From Sipunculus nudus (Eukaryota; Annelida; Sipuncula; Golfingiida; Sipunculidae), in contig CM049306.1 in NCBI GenBank assembly GCA_026874595.1, positions 95,349,642-95,413,641 on the forward strand: a DNA stretch of 64,000 nt. The letters are read 5' to 3'. Shown one piece after another: positions 39,301 to 47,000 of the stretch. Under the pieces are notes generated by a model. It saw nothing but the letters and a program-made list of their open reading frames with translations. It was not told the origin of the DNA and did not search any database. Position 1 is the first letter of the stretch; every line of letters starts with the position of its first letter. The translations under genes were made by a program, and so were the position numbers.

Positions 39301-40677
39301 GAATAATGTTGTCTCAACTACTTTGGTCATCCCTGAGCAAATTATACAAGCCATTCACAGATGGTTGGGCTTCTACACCTGAGCCTAATGGCTCATCAGG
39401 CTGGAGCTTACCCAGATTCTGTAGCATGAAGCAACTTAGGAGTTAAACTCCTCTTGGATGGGATGCTAGTCCATTGCAGGTTACCTTCCCAATATTGACC
39501 GGTACCCATTTCTACTGCTGGGTGGACAAGAGGCACACTTGCAGTTGGTACCTTGCCCAAGGGTCATGGCACAGTGGGGTCATGAGCCCAGCACCTTAAC
39601 CACTGCAACACTGCCCCACCTACCCCAGATGCTGTAACAATAATTAAATAGTAAAACAGTATGAAATATATTTAGTATTACAGGGTCTGTAGCTACATTA
39701 CTTTATAGTGGAACCTGTTTGGTTCTGAAATTATATTTGTTCTTTATACATTAAAGGGAAGATGGCTTGATAACTCTTCTTTTAAAACACAAAAGCAAAA
39801 ACATCACTGATACTAACAGTTTCCACTGAAAGATTTTCCCTCTTAAATAAGAACATTCAGATATGTCACAGAATTCAAAAAAATGATATCCTCAATTTTC
39901 AGCCCATGGCATCTACTAGCTCATCCACCCTTGTACACTATTTGCAGGGCCAATATTTTCAGAGGACCATATATATATAAGAAATGACCACAAGCCAATC
40001 AAATACTCCATGCTTTTATGCTAAAGAAACAAAACTCAAGTTGTCTGAATATTTAAAAAACAGTAAAGCATTGATAAGTAAAGCAATGCATGCATTTTTT
40101 AGAAAGGGTCATGCCTAATGGACTGTCTTGAATGTGAGGGGTGAAATAATCGGACCTTAAACGAAGCAGGCCTGCTCTTGCTCTGGCATGCCTGTTGATT
40201 CTTCATTGTTCAAAGAGATGTTATTAAATCAAATGTCGCTGCTGAAAGGACACTGCAGGAACCCACTGTCACTTCTATTGTCTTTGTATAAATTTCCAAT
40301 ATTTTAGTATTTTTAGTATTTCACAGTATATTAGTTTTTACATTTATTGCTAACCTTGAATGAGCTTATTTCTGCTTCTAACACAAGAAGACAAATTACA
40401 CTGTTTATGACAATGCTCTTGACCTATTTAGCACTATCAGGTATGGACTCCTGAATTTTGTCTGATACAACCGTGGTTATACATGACGCAAGAAATATAT
40501 ATTCACAAATCTGTAAATAAAGTACTGAGTGAATGTTAACCGGTGTTTCATTTAAGAAGTCACTTAAGTTTTTACCTGCGCTCCAATGACAACTATCTGT
40601 GGCAGCTGGACAGATTCGGACCCAACTGTGTTAAACACATCCTGGAGTTTATTGATTACTGGTATGAGGCTCTCCAT
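244..40677 (-). CDS. DNM1L: Dynamin-1-like GTPase (DRP1), 5' two-fifths of gene, eight exons
   Basis: Dynamin-related GTPase that self-assembles around mitochondria and peroxisomes and constricts them during fission; cytosolic and recruited to the outer membrane. Exons, complement: 40576-40677, 35904-36051, 34670-34678, 30090-30211, 29322-29571, 3681-3829, 1952-2056, 244-357. All junctions are GT/AG and the phases fit, giving 999 nt or 333 codons. The G1 P-loop (GAQ|SSGKSS) is split between exons 1 and 2. The G2 threonine lies in [12 protein letters not shown]3 is DLPG, G4 is TKLD and G5 is NRSQ. The last two exons enter the middle domain ([23 protein letters not shown]). The vertebrate protein is about 700-740 residues, so the rest of the stalk, the variable region and the GED lie left of position 244. 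DRP1 rather than classical dynamin is indicated by the [19 protein letters not shown] start and the [11 protein letters not shown] block. The introns hold most of the window's transposons. Confidence 0.96.
1020..1775 (+). mobile_element. Dispersed repeat 'A' copy with (ACGG)n tail
   Basis: Contains the family landmarks in order: GTGCCATGGTCAAAGTTGGG, GGGCCCATAACTTAAAG, GATATTAGGCAGTCCTGAAG, a GGACGGACGG microsatellite (about 1689-1718), then an imperfect hairpin (AGCTCAGATGACT... AGTCAGCTGAGCT) ending CTAAAAA. Other copies lie near 13020-14320, 24540-25886, 26900-28180, 43858-44530 (reverse), 62915-63665 (reverse) and from 63735 (reverse). No coding capacity is seen. Confidence 0.8.
1952..2056 (-). 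CDS. DNM1L: DNM1L exon 7 (end of GTPase domain)
   Basis: 35 codons beginning [20 protein letters not shown] and ending YLARTLNR, phase 0 on both sides. The acceptor is strong (TTTTTGTTGCAG). The donor GTTGGT is weak, but no alternative GT keeps both the RTLNR residues and the frame. Confidence 0.94.
2183..3367 (-). mobile_element. Helitron-like non-autonomous element D, copy 1
   Basis: Read on the minus strand it starts A|TTGTATCCGCC and ends with the hairpin GTAGTCG-loop-CGACTAC (2194-2212) followed by CTAG|T at 2183-2186. That is the Helitron 3' pattern of hairpin, CTRR and insertion between A and T. The start is TT rather than the usual TC. The core is about four ~280-bp units, each carrying GGTGGCGCCACC-type palindromes and primer-like GCAGACAAACAGATGGAC. 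A degenerate GCC-rich patch follows the 5' hairpin. It has no open frame for a Rep/helicase. Confidence 0.82.
3681..3829 (-). CDS. DNM1L: DNM1L exon 6 (G4 TKLD and G5 NRSQ)
   Basis: 149 nt. Two bases complete the Gly of DPDG, then [20 protein letters not shown] and [18 protein letters not shown] supply the guanine-specificity motifs. It ends INSKK in phase 0 before GTGAGA. Confidence 0.96.
3955..4092 (+). repeat. Truncated terminus of repeat family A
   Basis: About 140 bp matching the 3' end of family A: GTAGGTCCAATGGTTTCAAA, a degenerate GGATGACAGACAAAG patch, and the terminal hairpin (AAAGCTCGGACGACTTTTAG then TCTGCTTAGCTAAAAA). The upstream body is missing. Confidence 0.55.
4380..4745 (+). 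repeat. Three ~120-bp tandem units with GGCACCACCAGTCTTGTAT
   Basis: Units near 4385, 4505 and 4625 each contain GTGCAAAAATTATTGTAAG-like sequence, a degenerate form of the GGTGGCGCCACC palindrome, and CAAAGCTATCAGAGATATAT. They are diverged relatives of the element D core, probably an old insertion. Confidence 0.6.
4836..5983 (+). mobile_element. Solo LTR with 5-bp target duplication
   Basis: 1148 bp bounded by TGTCACC (4836) and GGTGACA (ending 5983), the inverted TG...CA ends of an LTR, and flanked on both sides by CTGGC (4831-4835 and 5984-5988), a 5-bp target-site duplication. It is more GC- and CpG-rich than its surroundings. No internal gag-pol and no second LTR are present, so it is a solo LTR left by recombination. 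A 5-bp duplication fits Gypsy or BEL elements; I cannot tell which. It interrupts a local repeat containing CTGAGTGAACT. The strand is arbitrary. Confidence 0.82.
5989..6600 (+). repeat. Degenerate tandem repeats (TGAGTGAACTCTTGACCTG)
   Basis: Several irregular units built on GCACTGAGTGAACTCTTGAC and CAGTTGGCAGTCTGCCAAAG, with a short sub-array of CCCATGAGGTGATCACATG (four copies, about 6366-6452). The short open frames here simply follow the repeats. Confidence 0.7.
6600..7500 (+). repeat. Dispersed repeat 'I', copy 1
   Basis: Shares ordered blocks with about 14750-15285 and 28180-29175: a GGTGGCACCACAAAATCTGC-type palindrome block near 7031, GTGACCAACATTTGCACAAT, TTCTGAGATTACTATGTCAG, and AAACTTGAGAGGGCTTGCCT. 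Around 7340 it also contains the ACAAGTGACCCAGGGGTCAT terminus seen at other element ends. Non-coding. Confidence 0.6.
7500..11715 (+). repeat. Array of about 12 units of ~340 bp (family C)
   Basis: Each unit has, in order, a palindrome of the GGTGGCGCCACC type, CTGCAGGAACTGATGGAACA, ATCATGACCATCAG, TACTTTGGGGCCCCATAGCT, ATGGGTAACAGAGACCTAAT, GAAGATTCTAGGTCCAGTC and GTTAACAGATG. Palindrome starts near 7692, 8013, 8352, 8692, 9033, 9370, 9705, 10034, 10375, 10711, 11056 and 11393 set the period at 328-345 bp. Units from about 9370 onward are more alike than the first ones, suggesting recent expansion. Poly-G tracts near 10160 and 10840 sit at the same unit position. Open frames of 60-112 codons are repeat artefacts. 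Confidence 0.92.
11716..14323 (+). mobile_element. Composite E-A element, copy I (inserted into family C)
   Basis: Starts CAAGGGACCTATGGGTCACG and ends in the hairpin with TCAGCTGAACTAA. Family C sequence breaks at ATTCGTAAA (11715) and resumes at ATCGAAAAATACAGG (about 14324), so the pre-insertion site is readable. The left part (E) is AT-rich with TTCATGAATGCATTCATGAA; the right part has two A sub-units separated near 13570 and an ACGG microsatellite at 14240-14272. No transposase is visible. Copies II and III lie at 16095-25886 (interrupted) and 25887-28180. Confidence 0.75.
14324..14725 (+). repeat. Right end of family C element
   Basis: One last family C unit followed by a (GACAGACG)n microsatellite (about 14608-14667) and a terminal hairpin, CTATAGCTCAGATGACTTTC then AGTCAGCTGAGCTAAAAA. 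The same terminal module closes family A, so C and A share a tail but not a body. Confidence 0.75.
14750..15285 (+). repeat. Dispersed repeat 'I', copy 2
   Basis: Matches 28700-29175 block for block, including GGTTGCGCCACCAATACCTG, GACCAACACTGGCATAAAAT, CCGTTTCTGAGACTGTCATT and the ending CGTACAGACGGGGGACGC...GGTTTGCTAAA. Non-coding. Confidence 0.65.
15286..15775. other. No gene recognised
   Basis: AT-rich intronic sequence. The last ~110 bp resemble family I (CAGCCAAAATTTATTCTTTG). I see no exon or structured element. Confidence 0.5.
15776..16459 (+). mobile_element. Two partial E heads (start of composite copy II)
   Basis: The head ACAAGGGACCCATGGGTCAC starts at about 15776 and again at about 16095; each is followed by CAGCTGTTATATATGATAAA and GGAGACAGGGAAGAGG. 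The first copy stops at TTTTTATTAAA where the second begins, so one E copy has inserted into, or duplicated within, another. The second copy is itself cut at 16459 by a Helitron-like insertion. Confidence 0.65.
16460..18137 (+). mobile_element. Helitron-like element D, copy 2 (nested)
   Basis: Starts A|TTGTATCCGCC, with a 5' inverted repeat of TATCCGCC and GCGGATA, then a (GCC)n tract at 16508-16534. The core is four to five ~280-bp units in the opposite sense to copy 1, several with exact GGTGGCGCCACC (16786, 17066, 17495, 17750, 17899). The 3' end is GTAGTCG-CTTGT-CGACTAC (18108-18126) then CTAG at 18134-18137, followed by T. The host E sequence reads GATTA|TTAAAA across the insertion, giving the A|T target expected of Helitrons. 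Confidence 0.85.
18144..20302 (-). mobile_element. Helitron-like element B, copy 1 (nested)
   Basis: On the minus strand it starts A|TTGTATCCCC and ends CTAG|T (18144-18147). Only six host bases (TTAAAA) separate it from element D copy 2. The 3' hairpin found in copy 2 has been lost. A GCC-rich tract lies near 20240-20260. The core is about five ~288-bp units with paired clusters of TGACCT half-sites (for example around 18298, 18762, 19052 and 19628). One exact GGTGGCGCCACC is at 19976. Confidence 0.82.
20303..20601 (+). mobile_element. Fragment of composite copy II (E part)
   Basis: Continues the E sequence interrupted at 16459 and 18143. It begins with a second copy of about 51 bp (GTATGATTTTTTT... 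AAAATAATATT), indicating a local tandem duplication before the insertions. It holds the TTCATGAATGCATTCATGAA block and stops at TTTAAA, where element B copy 2 is inserted. Confidence 0.75.
20602..23856 (-). mobile_element. Helitron-like element B, copy 2 (nested, nine-unit core)
   Basis: On the minus strand: A|TTGTATCCCC start, (GCC)n near 23791-23810, nine ~288-bp core units, then the hairpin TGGCACC-CGC-GGTGCCA (20614-20630), eight bases and CTAG at 20602-20605, followed by T. Host copies I (about 12335) and III (about 26190) read straight through ACATTTAAATAATGATCAT, giving the empty site with an A|T target. Each core unit has two TGACCT clusters, so about 18 in this copy. The short similar open frames in all strands are repeat artefacts. 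Confidence 0.88.
23857..25886 (+). mobile_element. Composite copy II, right part
   Basis: Resumes E at TAATTATCATAAGTACCTGG, then carries the GATGAGTTGGGTTGGACACC block, two A sub-units and a long GACAGACGGACGG microsatellite (about 25777-25830), and ends in the terminal hairpin and CTGAGCTAAAA. Colinear with 12340-14323. Confidence 0.8.
25887..28180 (+). mobile_element. Composite copy III
   Basis: Uninterrupted copy beginning part-way into E (AATCATATGATTTTTTAAAA) directly after copy II, containing the same ordered blocks and ending in a GGACGGACATCCGGACAGAC microsatellite (28135-28182). It lacks the E head and the terminal hairpin. It is the best in-window reference for the empty site of element B copy 2. 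Confidence 0.78.
28181..29175 (+). repeat. Three ~172-bp units plus family I copy 3
   Basis: Units near 28186, 28358 and 28530 share CATAACTCAGCCAAA, CATTTGAACAAACTT and GGTTTTTGAGAAGAAGAT. They lead into a family I copy with an exact GGTGGCGCCACC at 28726 and the ending CGTACAGACGACGGACGATG ... CAGGTTTGCTAAAAA. Non-coding. Confidence 0.75.
29322..29571 (-). CDS. DNM1L: DNM1L exon 5 (switch II, DLPG)
   Basis: 250 nt encoding 83 codons plus one base. It contains [18 protein letters not shown] (G3 and the dynamin signature) and [14 protein letters not shown], nearly identical across DRP1 orthologues. It begins [14 protein letters not shown] and ends KDVDPD. Acceptor is TTACAG, donor GTAAGT. 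A long downstream intron (3830-29321) separates it from exon 6. Confidence 0.97.
30090..30211 (-). CDS. DNM1L: DNM1L exon 4 (GTPase domain)
   Basis: 122 nt: two bases complete a split codon, then 40 codons run [20 protein letters not shown] and on to [22 protein letters not shown] is diagnostic of DRP1 orthologues. Acceptor TGTACAG, donor GTAAGA. Confidence 0.95.
30435..31495 (-). mobile_element. Helitron-like element H
   Basis: Its minus-strand 3' end is CTAG|T (30435-30438). The other end has an inverted repeat AGGG..GCTTC-AAGA-GAAGC..CCCT near 31462-31492 and a GACAGACGGACAGG microsatellite. The core is three to four ~290-bp units clearly related to the element B core (GACAGATGGCTCCTGTGACC, TTGGCTGAAAATGCATCCA) but with different ends. 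It lies in the DNM1L intron just upstream of exon 4 and carries several TGACCTTGACCTTTGACC clusters. Confidence 0.7.
31496..34669. other. Low-repeat intron, no gene recognised
   Basis: AT-rich DNM1L intron sequence between element H and the microexon. Short open frames on both strands lack codon bias, splice context or similarity I recognise. Confidence 0.6.
34670..34678 (-). CDS. DNM1L: Candidate 9-nt DNM1L microexon (80-loop insert)
   Basis: On the minus strand the nine bases GTAAACCGG are preceded by a pyrimidine-rich stretch ending TTTTGTAG and followed by the strong donor GTAAGG. Exon 2 ends with one base of a codon and exon 4 begins with two, so skipping gives ..[11 protein letters not shown].. 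and inclusion gives ..[14 protein letters not shown]... Both are in frame. The position matches the alternatively spliced A-insert exon of vertebrate DNM1L, which I recall from the family. No transcript evidence is available here. Confidence 0.7.
34679..35903. other. Intron between exon 2 and microexon
   Basis: AT-rich sequence with nothing recognisable except the pyrimidine-rich stretch just upstream of the microexon (minus strand, about 34679-34700). I saw no repeat family from the rest of the window here. Confidence 0.55.
35904..36051 (-). CDS. DNM1L: DNM1L exon 2 (P-loop, switch I)
   Basis: 148 nt, entering in phase 0 and leaving in phase 1. It encodes [20 protein letters not shown] and [15 protein letters not shown], then a divergent stretch [13 protein letters not shown] that corresponds to the variable '80-loop' of the GTPase domain. 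Acceptor is TTTCCAG and donor GTACAG. Confidence 0.95.
36052..39354. other. DNM1L intron 1, no exon recognised
   Basis: Mixed composition. Parts near 36240-36310, 36940-37020 and 39060-39190 are GC-richer and may be old transposon remnants (AGGTCCGGCTGAATTAAAGA). An open frame of about 100 codons lies on each strand near 37206-37569, but neither shows a family motif or plausible splice sites. Confidence 0.5.
39355..39640 (+). mobile_element. SINE-like repeat with conserved central domain
   Basis: Contains GGATGGGATGCTAGTCCATT, GCAGGTTACC, GACCGGTACCCATTTCTACT, GCTGGGTGGAC and GTACCTTGCCCAAGGGTCAT in the order I know from widespread metazoan SINEs with a shared central domain. The head (CCTGAGCCTAATGGCTCATC) could be tRNA-derived, but I cannot place A and B boxes confidently. 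Confidence 0.6.
39641..40575. other. DNM1L intron 1 next to exon 1
   Basis: AT-rich sequence with no exon, RNA gene or repeat that I recognise. A pyrimidine-poor, unstructured stretch leads to the exon 1 donor. Confidence 0.5.
40576..40677 (-). CDS. DNM1L: DNM1L exon 1 (start codon, first half of P-loop)
   Basis: Encodes 34 codons from ATG at 40677 to IGAQ, ending in phase 0 at a GTAAAA donor. The frame stays open for 33 more codons upstream to an earlier ATG at 40776. I chose the inner ATG because [16 protein letters not shown] is the conserved DRP1 N-terminus and the upstream residues resemble nothing in the family. The exon ends just before the SSGKSS half of the P-loop. Confidence 0.95.
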
Positions 40678-40972
40678 GACCCGTGATGGGAGTAGTGGCA
40701 CAACTTCTTTACTGGCCACCCGTTTGACAAGACCTGTCAAAAATGGCGATTTGAAATGACCTCCGTGTATAAACACTTCCTGAGTTCAAGGTCAAGGACA
40801 CATCACAAAAACCAGTGACGTAGAACGCAACCAGCTCCTGTGTACATCTCTGAAGCCGACAAGACAGCAGCTGACAAGATCACGAATGAAGTTTCTGCTC
40901 TCGGGTTAGTTATGATAACCAAGCCATTGTAATACCACGAGTGAGGAGGTTTATTTAATTAACGAAGTAATC
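40678..40972. promoter_or_regulatory. Shared (bidirectional) promoter between DNM1L and the PHD gene
   Basis: 295 bp separate the two divergent start codons, so both 5' UTRs and the core promoters must lie here or just inside. There is no TATA box at a sensible position. Visible motifs are AAAATGGCGAT around 40740-40750 (YY1-like), TCAAGGTCA at 40786-40794 (the extended half-site bound by ERR/NR5A receptors) and TGACGTAG at 40816-40823 (CRE-like). It is richer in CpG than the flanking introns. Transcription starts are inferred, not seen. Confidence 0.65.
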
Positions 40973-41002
40973 ATGACTGATAGTGATTCGGGAGCTCTCT
41001 CG
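40973..41002 (+). CDS. CXXC1: First coding exon of the PHD/CFP1-like gene
   Basis: Ten codons, MTDSDSGALS, followed directly by a consensus donor GTGAGT. The acidic, Ser-rich start resembles other CFP1 N-termini. It starts 295 bp from the divergent DNM1L start codon. The support is the start codon, donor, phase match with 61893 and promoter position; the peptide is too short for homology on its own. Confidence 0.65.
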
Positions 41003-44000
41003 GTGAGTGGAAGCATGTATTGGCAAGATAGTGCTTCACTGGCTGCCTGCTCAGTATTGCCTGGCTGCATGTAAACAGAGTAGACAGCTCACTGTGCATG
41101 ACTGTCATTAGGCTCTGGTGTCATAGACGTGAGTACAAAATGTCCTTCTCTGTTGTTTATTGTAGGTTGGATCTAGAAGGAGAACCAGAAAAAGCATTAA
41201 AGGCTTCATGTTATCAATATCTTTTATCTATATGTTCATTATATGACAAAAGTGAGATTATTCTTAGTCTGTTGTCAGTGTTGGAATGATTATTACTAAG
41301 CCAAAACCTATACTGCCAGTCTGAGGGTTAAACATGATGGTTAAAGAGCTATACCAACACGACCGGGACAACCAAAAGTTTTCAACTTATGTCAAATAAA
41401 GTTATGCTTTTACAGCCTGATCTCCCATGCGTTGGCACGTGGTCTTTGTTTACTTGAGGGGCGATTGCCCCGACCCCTAGCGGTAAAAACAAACATGAAT
41501 GCCCACAGATGTACTCCGATTTGGGTCATTTTTCAGACGCCATTATTTTTTCAATGTTAGTATGATAAAATTATCTGTCCACTCATAGTTGTGTCCTGCC
41601 ATCTGTAGCAGGCAATGGATATTACTAAATCATATGACCATTGTCATGTTACTTGTGAAATGGCCTTTTTCAACATGTCTATGACCTACTGACACGTCGA
41701 GGGGGACCGTTCAGAAAATCCATGAAACAGTGGGTAAATTTACCGACAGCAGTAAACTGACCATACTCAAAGGAAAGGGCATAATAAAATATACGGTTAT
41801 GGAAAATATCAGACTTCAAAGTGGTTTAGCAAAGCCAGGGTACACATTTTTGTGAGCGTCAGCTGGTTTCTGAGCGCTGAGGCCGGAGCGCTGTCAGTCA
41901 CGAGGTCAACCCCTATGGATGTACACGAGAATACAACACAAACAGATGATGAAATAGCCAAAATATGGCTACAATATGAAAAACAGATCAATTTAAAAAT
42001 AAATTATATGTGATGGTACAACCTGTCACAGGGCCAAGAACATTATTTTGACCAACTACGATAGCCTTGAGCGCTGCATGATGAGCCTTATTCAGCCTGT
42101 AAATATTGTCAGAAAGCCCTTTTACCGTGATGGTATTTTAATATTTTTTATAAAAAAAACGGTGAAAACAGGTCTGTAACTTTCTTAATGATATAAAACT
42201 GAACGTAAACTGCAAAACAGCTACTAATCACGTGCAGAGCAGGCTTCCGATGATCTTTTACATGTAAAGGCAATGCTATATGGCCTATACTGCACATGCA
42301 CACAGCTTGGCTGCTCTGAAGTTAGTTTTTGGGTCAGCGAAGTGTGTCGTCTCCATGGTTACGACCCGTGACCTGAGTCAGTGGGTGCATGTTTACCCTG
42401 TGAATATGGCCACCGAAGCGGTGGTTCACGGGCGAAAACACAGAGTCAAATTAACGCCTAAAGAATAATTTATATGATTAGCACAGAGATGGCAGCTCGG
42501 AATATGGATCATAGGTACCCTTTACATCATAGTTTATAATTAAAAATGCGCGTATTGTTTTAGCAACGATAGGGTACAGTGTCAAAGATCGGGTTTTAAG
42601 CGGTGCCTGTGACACGCTCGCTTGCTCCACTTCGATGCACTGACACGGTTTCTTGTATGGTTTGTCTATTAAAACTTGCAATTTATTCAGGATTGGTATA
42701 TATTTGATTTATTTCAAAGAATCAAGGTTACACAATGGTCGCCTGTCCAAATAAAGCCGTGTACTAAAATGTCCCAACGGTCGTAGTACTCGCCTTACCA
42801 ATAGGTGGCGTGTGTGTATTTTGAAAACCAAATCTCATTTAAATATGTTAATGAAGCACGGGAGTTCAGGCTGTTTAAGCACATCATATTTTAAGCCTGA
42901 TTTAATTGGACTCAATATTATAAGGCCCTGCCATATATTAAGTCTGATAGCCACACAGTGAGAGTTCCTACAGAATAAGCCTTAGACTTCACACCACCCA
43001 ATCATATATGGCTAATGCCAGGTTGTAACCAGTGTAAATTGGTGTTGCTAATACCTTTTGCCAATGCATCACTCTTCAAAGTGGGCCCGTTTGAACAAAA
43101 TGTAAAATAGTTCTGGCTTTCAGTCTCTTGAGTCAGCAAAGTGAGGTATTCAAGTGCCCCTACGACTGTTCTTCTCTGTCACTAGTAAACTCTCTGATAT
43201 GCCTCTGGTAAAAAGGTTGATAAATGTTTAAAATGATGATCCAAGTGTAATTTTAGTTGAGATCGTAACCATGAAACACATACTTATTGGTGTCAAAAAT
43301 GGTGTAATCCTGTGTCTTGTTATTAGGCAGTAAACAGGCAATTAAGATGCAACAACTATGTTGCATATACCATGTCTGATATTGTAGAAACTCAGTATAT
43401 GGATATCGGACTCAATATATGGCAGGGGGGAATTATATTTAGTCAAATTAAATCAGGCTAATCAAATTTTGATTTTATGAGAGACTGGCAGTTGGGCAGC
43501 TGGATATGGGCACACATCCATCTCACTCGGGCGTTACAGATAAAGTGAAGTTTTTATACTGACCTAGGAGTCATCAACAGCTTACTTAACCATAGGGGTA
43601 GCCTATAAATGGGTCATTCAACATATAGTTAGAAAGGTGGTAGATAGTTCTGATCTCTTAAAATAGGTCAAGACACAGTCTCCCATGCATTATTTACACA
43701 GGCTTTTGTTCTAGCACTTCTAATAGACATGCAGAATGATACTGCTGAACACATCTGTGTGAGCTATTGCTGCAGGCCCAATCATTCTGTTAATAGTGGT
43801 ATAGATAAATTTCCTTGAATTGCAAACTAAAAACATTGATGTCTCTGGCACGAGGCTCGGACTTTTTGTAGCTCAGCTGACTTAAAGTCAGCTGAGCTAT
43901 AGACATGGTCCTTTGTCCTTCGTCGGGGCTTCCATCCATTAACAGGGCACATTTTGAACTGTTGGACCTATGAACCCAAAATTTGGCATAGAGTGAGATG

Positions 44001-47000
44001 TCCCCCAAATCTCCCAAAACTGGGTCACTGCAACTTTGTTCCTATTGATACACTTTAAAACTGCCTAATATCAAAGCCACTGATCTGTTTTTGATCATAT
44101 TAAAAAAAATATTCTTCTTTATATTTCCTATGGACATACCAGAAATTAGGTCAGTATTACTCAATTTTTTTTAATTTATGGGCCCGAACATAACACACTT
44201 TGTTTAAAAACAGGAAATATATTTACTCACTTAACATGAGAATTGCTGAACCTAAAGACTTTTATTCAGGGATATAATTTTATTTAATTAAGATTTAATA
44301 TTATACCCAAAATTGGATTTTTGCAAAGTGTTGCTGAAGTTGCAAATTTATTAAGTTATTAGAATAAATATTTATTCAGTACCTTAAATTTTGCCCAGAT
44401 TTGGCCATGGCATGTTTTTTCCTATAAGTACTGTACTACTTTTGATTTAATTTTATATCATGCACACATAACAATTTCAGCTTCTAAATTCTGAAATTTG
44501 AAAGGAATTGGCCAAAAACTATAGCTTTTATTAAAGTTTTTATTAGACCATGTCATACTTACACCAGGGCTATACTGGAGCCCCTCTTCAGTCACCTGTA
44601 TGTCACCCTTGTTGACCTTTCAGGCTAATTATACATGCTTCGTGGTGGGCATATGGCCAGCCAGCTCTTGGCTGGCCACAGCTAGCCACAGGTGTCCCAC
44701 CCCCTCTTCTAGTACTTGTTTTGGCCAACTACATAACATTAAACAATAATGAAATAAATTTTATTGGTTTATAATTACTACTTCAAGAACAATTAATGGA
44801 AAAAGAATTTCGATAGTTCATGAGTAACAGGAGATTACCTTGCAATTACTGATGTTGTATGGATCTTGTATGGATGGCTCCAGATGTATTTCAAATCACA
44901 CCATGTAGTCACGTTTGGGTTATTTTCATTTCAAATTTAATAATGAAAAAAATTGTTCTTTACTATTAGGTATTATATGAAGCAAATTAATGATAAATGT
45001 CCAGGTCTTTTCCAAGTGTTCTAGTTTGTTAATTTATATTTATTGCAAAAATTTAAAAAAAATATGTAAAAAAAATTTAAAATGTTATTTTAGTATAATA
45101 TAAGTACTCATTAAAGATGTCAATATGTTTGACTAACAACATTAGGACTCGTGGCTGTATCAGCTGTCACGTGATACTATGTAAATAATCAAAATTTATA
45201 TTACTGATTCCTTCATTTCAGTTAATAAATTAAACATGCCCATCTCTTGCTCCTTGTATAATTAAATGGGTAATGGTGTAGAATAGCAGGTTATTTATTA
45301 ACCCTCTATTCTACACCATTACCATTAATTGGGTATTAAAAAAAAATAAAGAAAAATTGAAATGTGATAAAAATAATGACACAACAGATATTAGTTGTAT
45401 TATATAAGGAATACCATGTTGTATGTTCATAACTGAAATGAGATTTCAGTTACAGTTATTATCTTGGTGAAAAACATAGCATGAGTATTTTGATATATCT
45501 GTCTAATAAAAGGAGAAAATGGATCAAAACAGGAACAAGTCTTATCAATAATGGATAGAAATATTACCTGGAGCTTCAATAAATGTTGTTTGAGTACTTT
45601 TATAAAGAAATGTAGTCCTACAAATTCCACTCCTTTTAGTTTTCTGTGGCGTGCCATTCTCTCTGTGTTTATATGTTGTCACATGCCCTGGTCTTTGACC
45701 TTATTTTATGAGAAAGTCAAATGATTATTATCTTAAATAAGATTATATAAATAGCTGTTTCAGTAGCAAATTTATTACAAACTTTAAAAATATTATAAAA
45801 AAGTAGTTTGGACATTGTTATTGTAGCCACATATTTTTCAATAAATGATGAGCATGATTCTGTAACTAAAATGTTTTGGAATAAAATAATTGACAACAAA
45901 CATTATTTCAGTGTTTTGATACACCTAGCATTGTTAAGGAAATAAGGTCACAGATCAGGTAGTAGATCATTGGCTAAGAAAATAATTCAATAAATAACAG
46001 AAGATGCATACAGACTGACTCTTATCAATTCTTTTAGACTTTAAAATTTCAAAGTATAATCATCAAATTGACCTTCGTTTTTATCATATTTCATAAGAAA
46101 TGCTTCCATATATCAGTTGAGAGTACAAAACAAGCCTGAGTCCTATCTACCTTGTTGATGGAGTTGTTTTGGGTATAAAGTCATGGTGGTATACTATAAA
46201 GAAGTGAAGGTACAAAGTTGTCAAGGTATGAGATTAGGTTACACGGCAGGAATAGTTTGTAGTAACCAGACATCACTAAGGCCAAAAAAAATAAAAGGTA
46301 TGGTTCTCAGGCACCGCCCGCGTCAATTTTAACCCCCTGCATCAAACATTTTTATTGTGATTTTGTCATTCAAAATGGTAAAATAATACAATTTCGATAC
46401 GATTTCCTTTGTTATGTAATGTTTTTGCCTGCTTAGCAAGAAGAAACCTGTCATTTACATGCTTTTCCCTGATCATATAACATTTTATCGAAACGTACAA
46501 AAAAAGGTTAAAAATAAAATACCGTCCGCCCGCATTGATTTCTGAAAAAAAGTGCCTGAGAACCATATCCTTTTATTTTTTTGGCCTAATATTGCAGGTC
46601 AAGAATACAGCCATCATGTCAAATTACAGTAGAGACTCAAACTTCCGATTTGTTTCCTGTAAAGAACTAAAATTTACCTCATCTAAATGCCACAGGGAAG
46701 AATTGTGTTTGATTTCAGTGTTCTAATTGTGAAAATAGAAAAGAAATTGTTTCAGGATAACTTAAATGACTTTAAAAATTATTTAGTATTTGCTAAAAGA
46801 TACAGAGAATAGTTTTAACCAGTTGAAGCACTTGTACTAAAATAACTAAATTCTGTGTACAAGATGTGTCTTTTCAGAATTACAGTTCAACCTGCTTCTT
46901 ATTGAACGTATATAAAACACATTTTTGTCAATAAGGTCACAATTTTGTGGAGGCATACGTTTTAATAGGACTTTTGATTTGAGAAATGTAAATGTTCTGG

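Noticed and set aside
40678-40776. Upstream in-frame extension of DNM1L (extra 33 codons)
   Set aside because: The inner ATG gives the conserved DRP1 N-terminus; the extension has no similarity I recognise and is most likely 5' UTR.
43858-43925. Perfect-looking hairpin GTAGCTCAGCTGACTTAAAG as a small RNA gene
   Set aside because: It is the terminal hairpin of repeat family A, present at every family terminus in the window.
46366-46726. Short open frames over the MITE
   Set aside because: They run through the terminal inverted repeats of a 307-bp non-autonomous element and encode no transposase motif.
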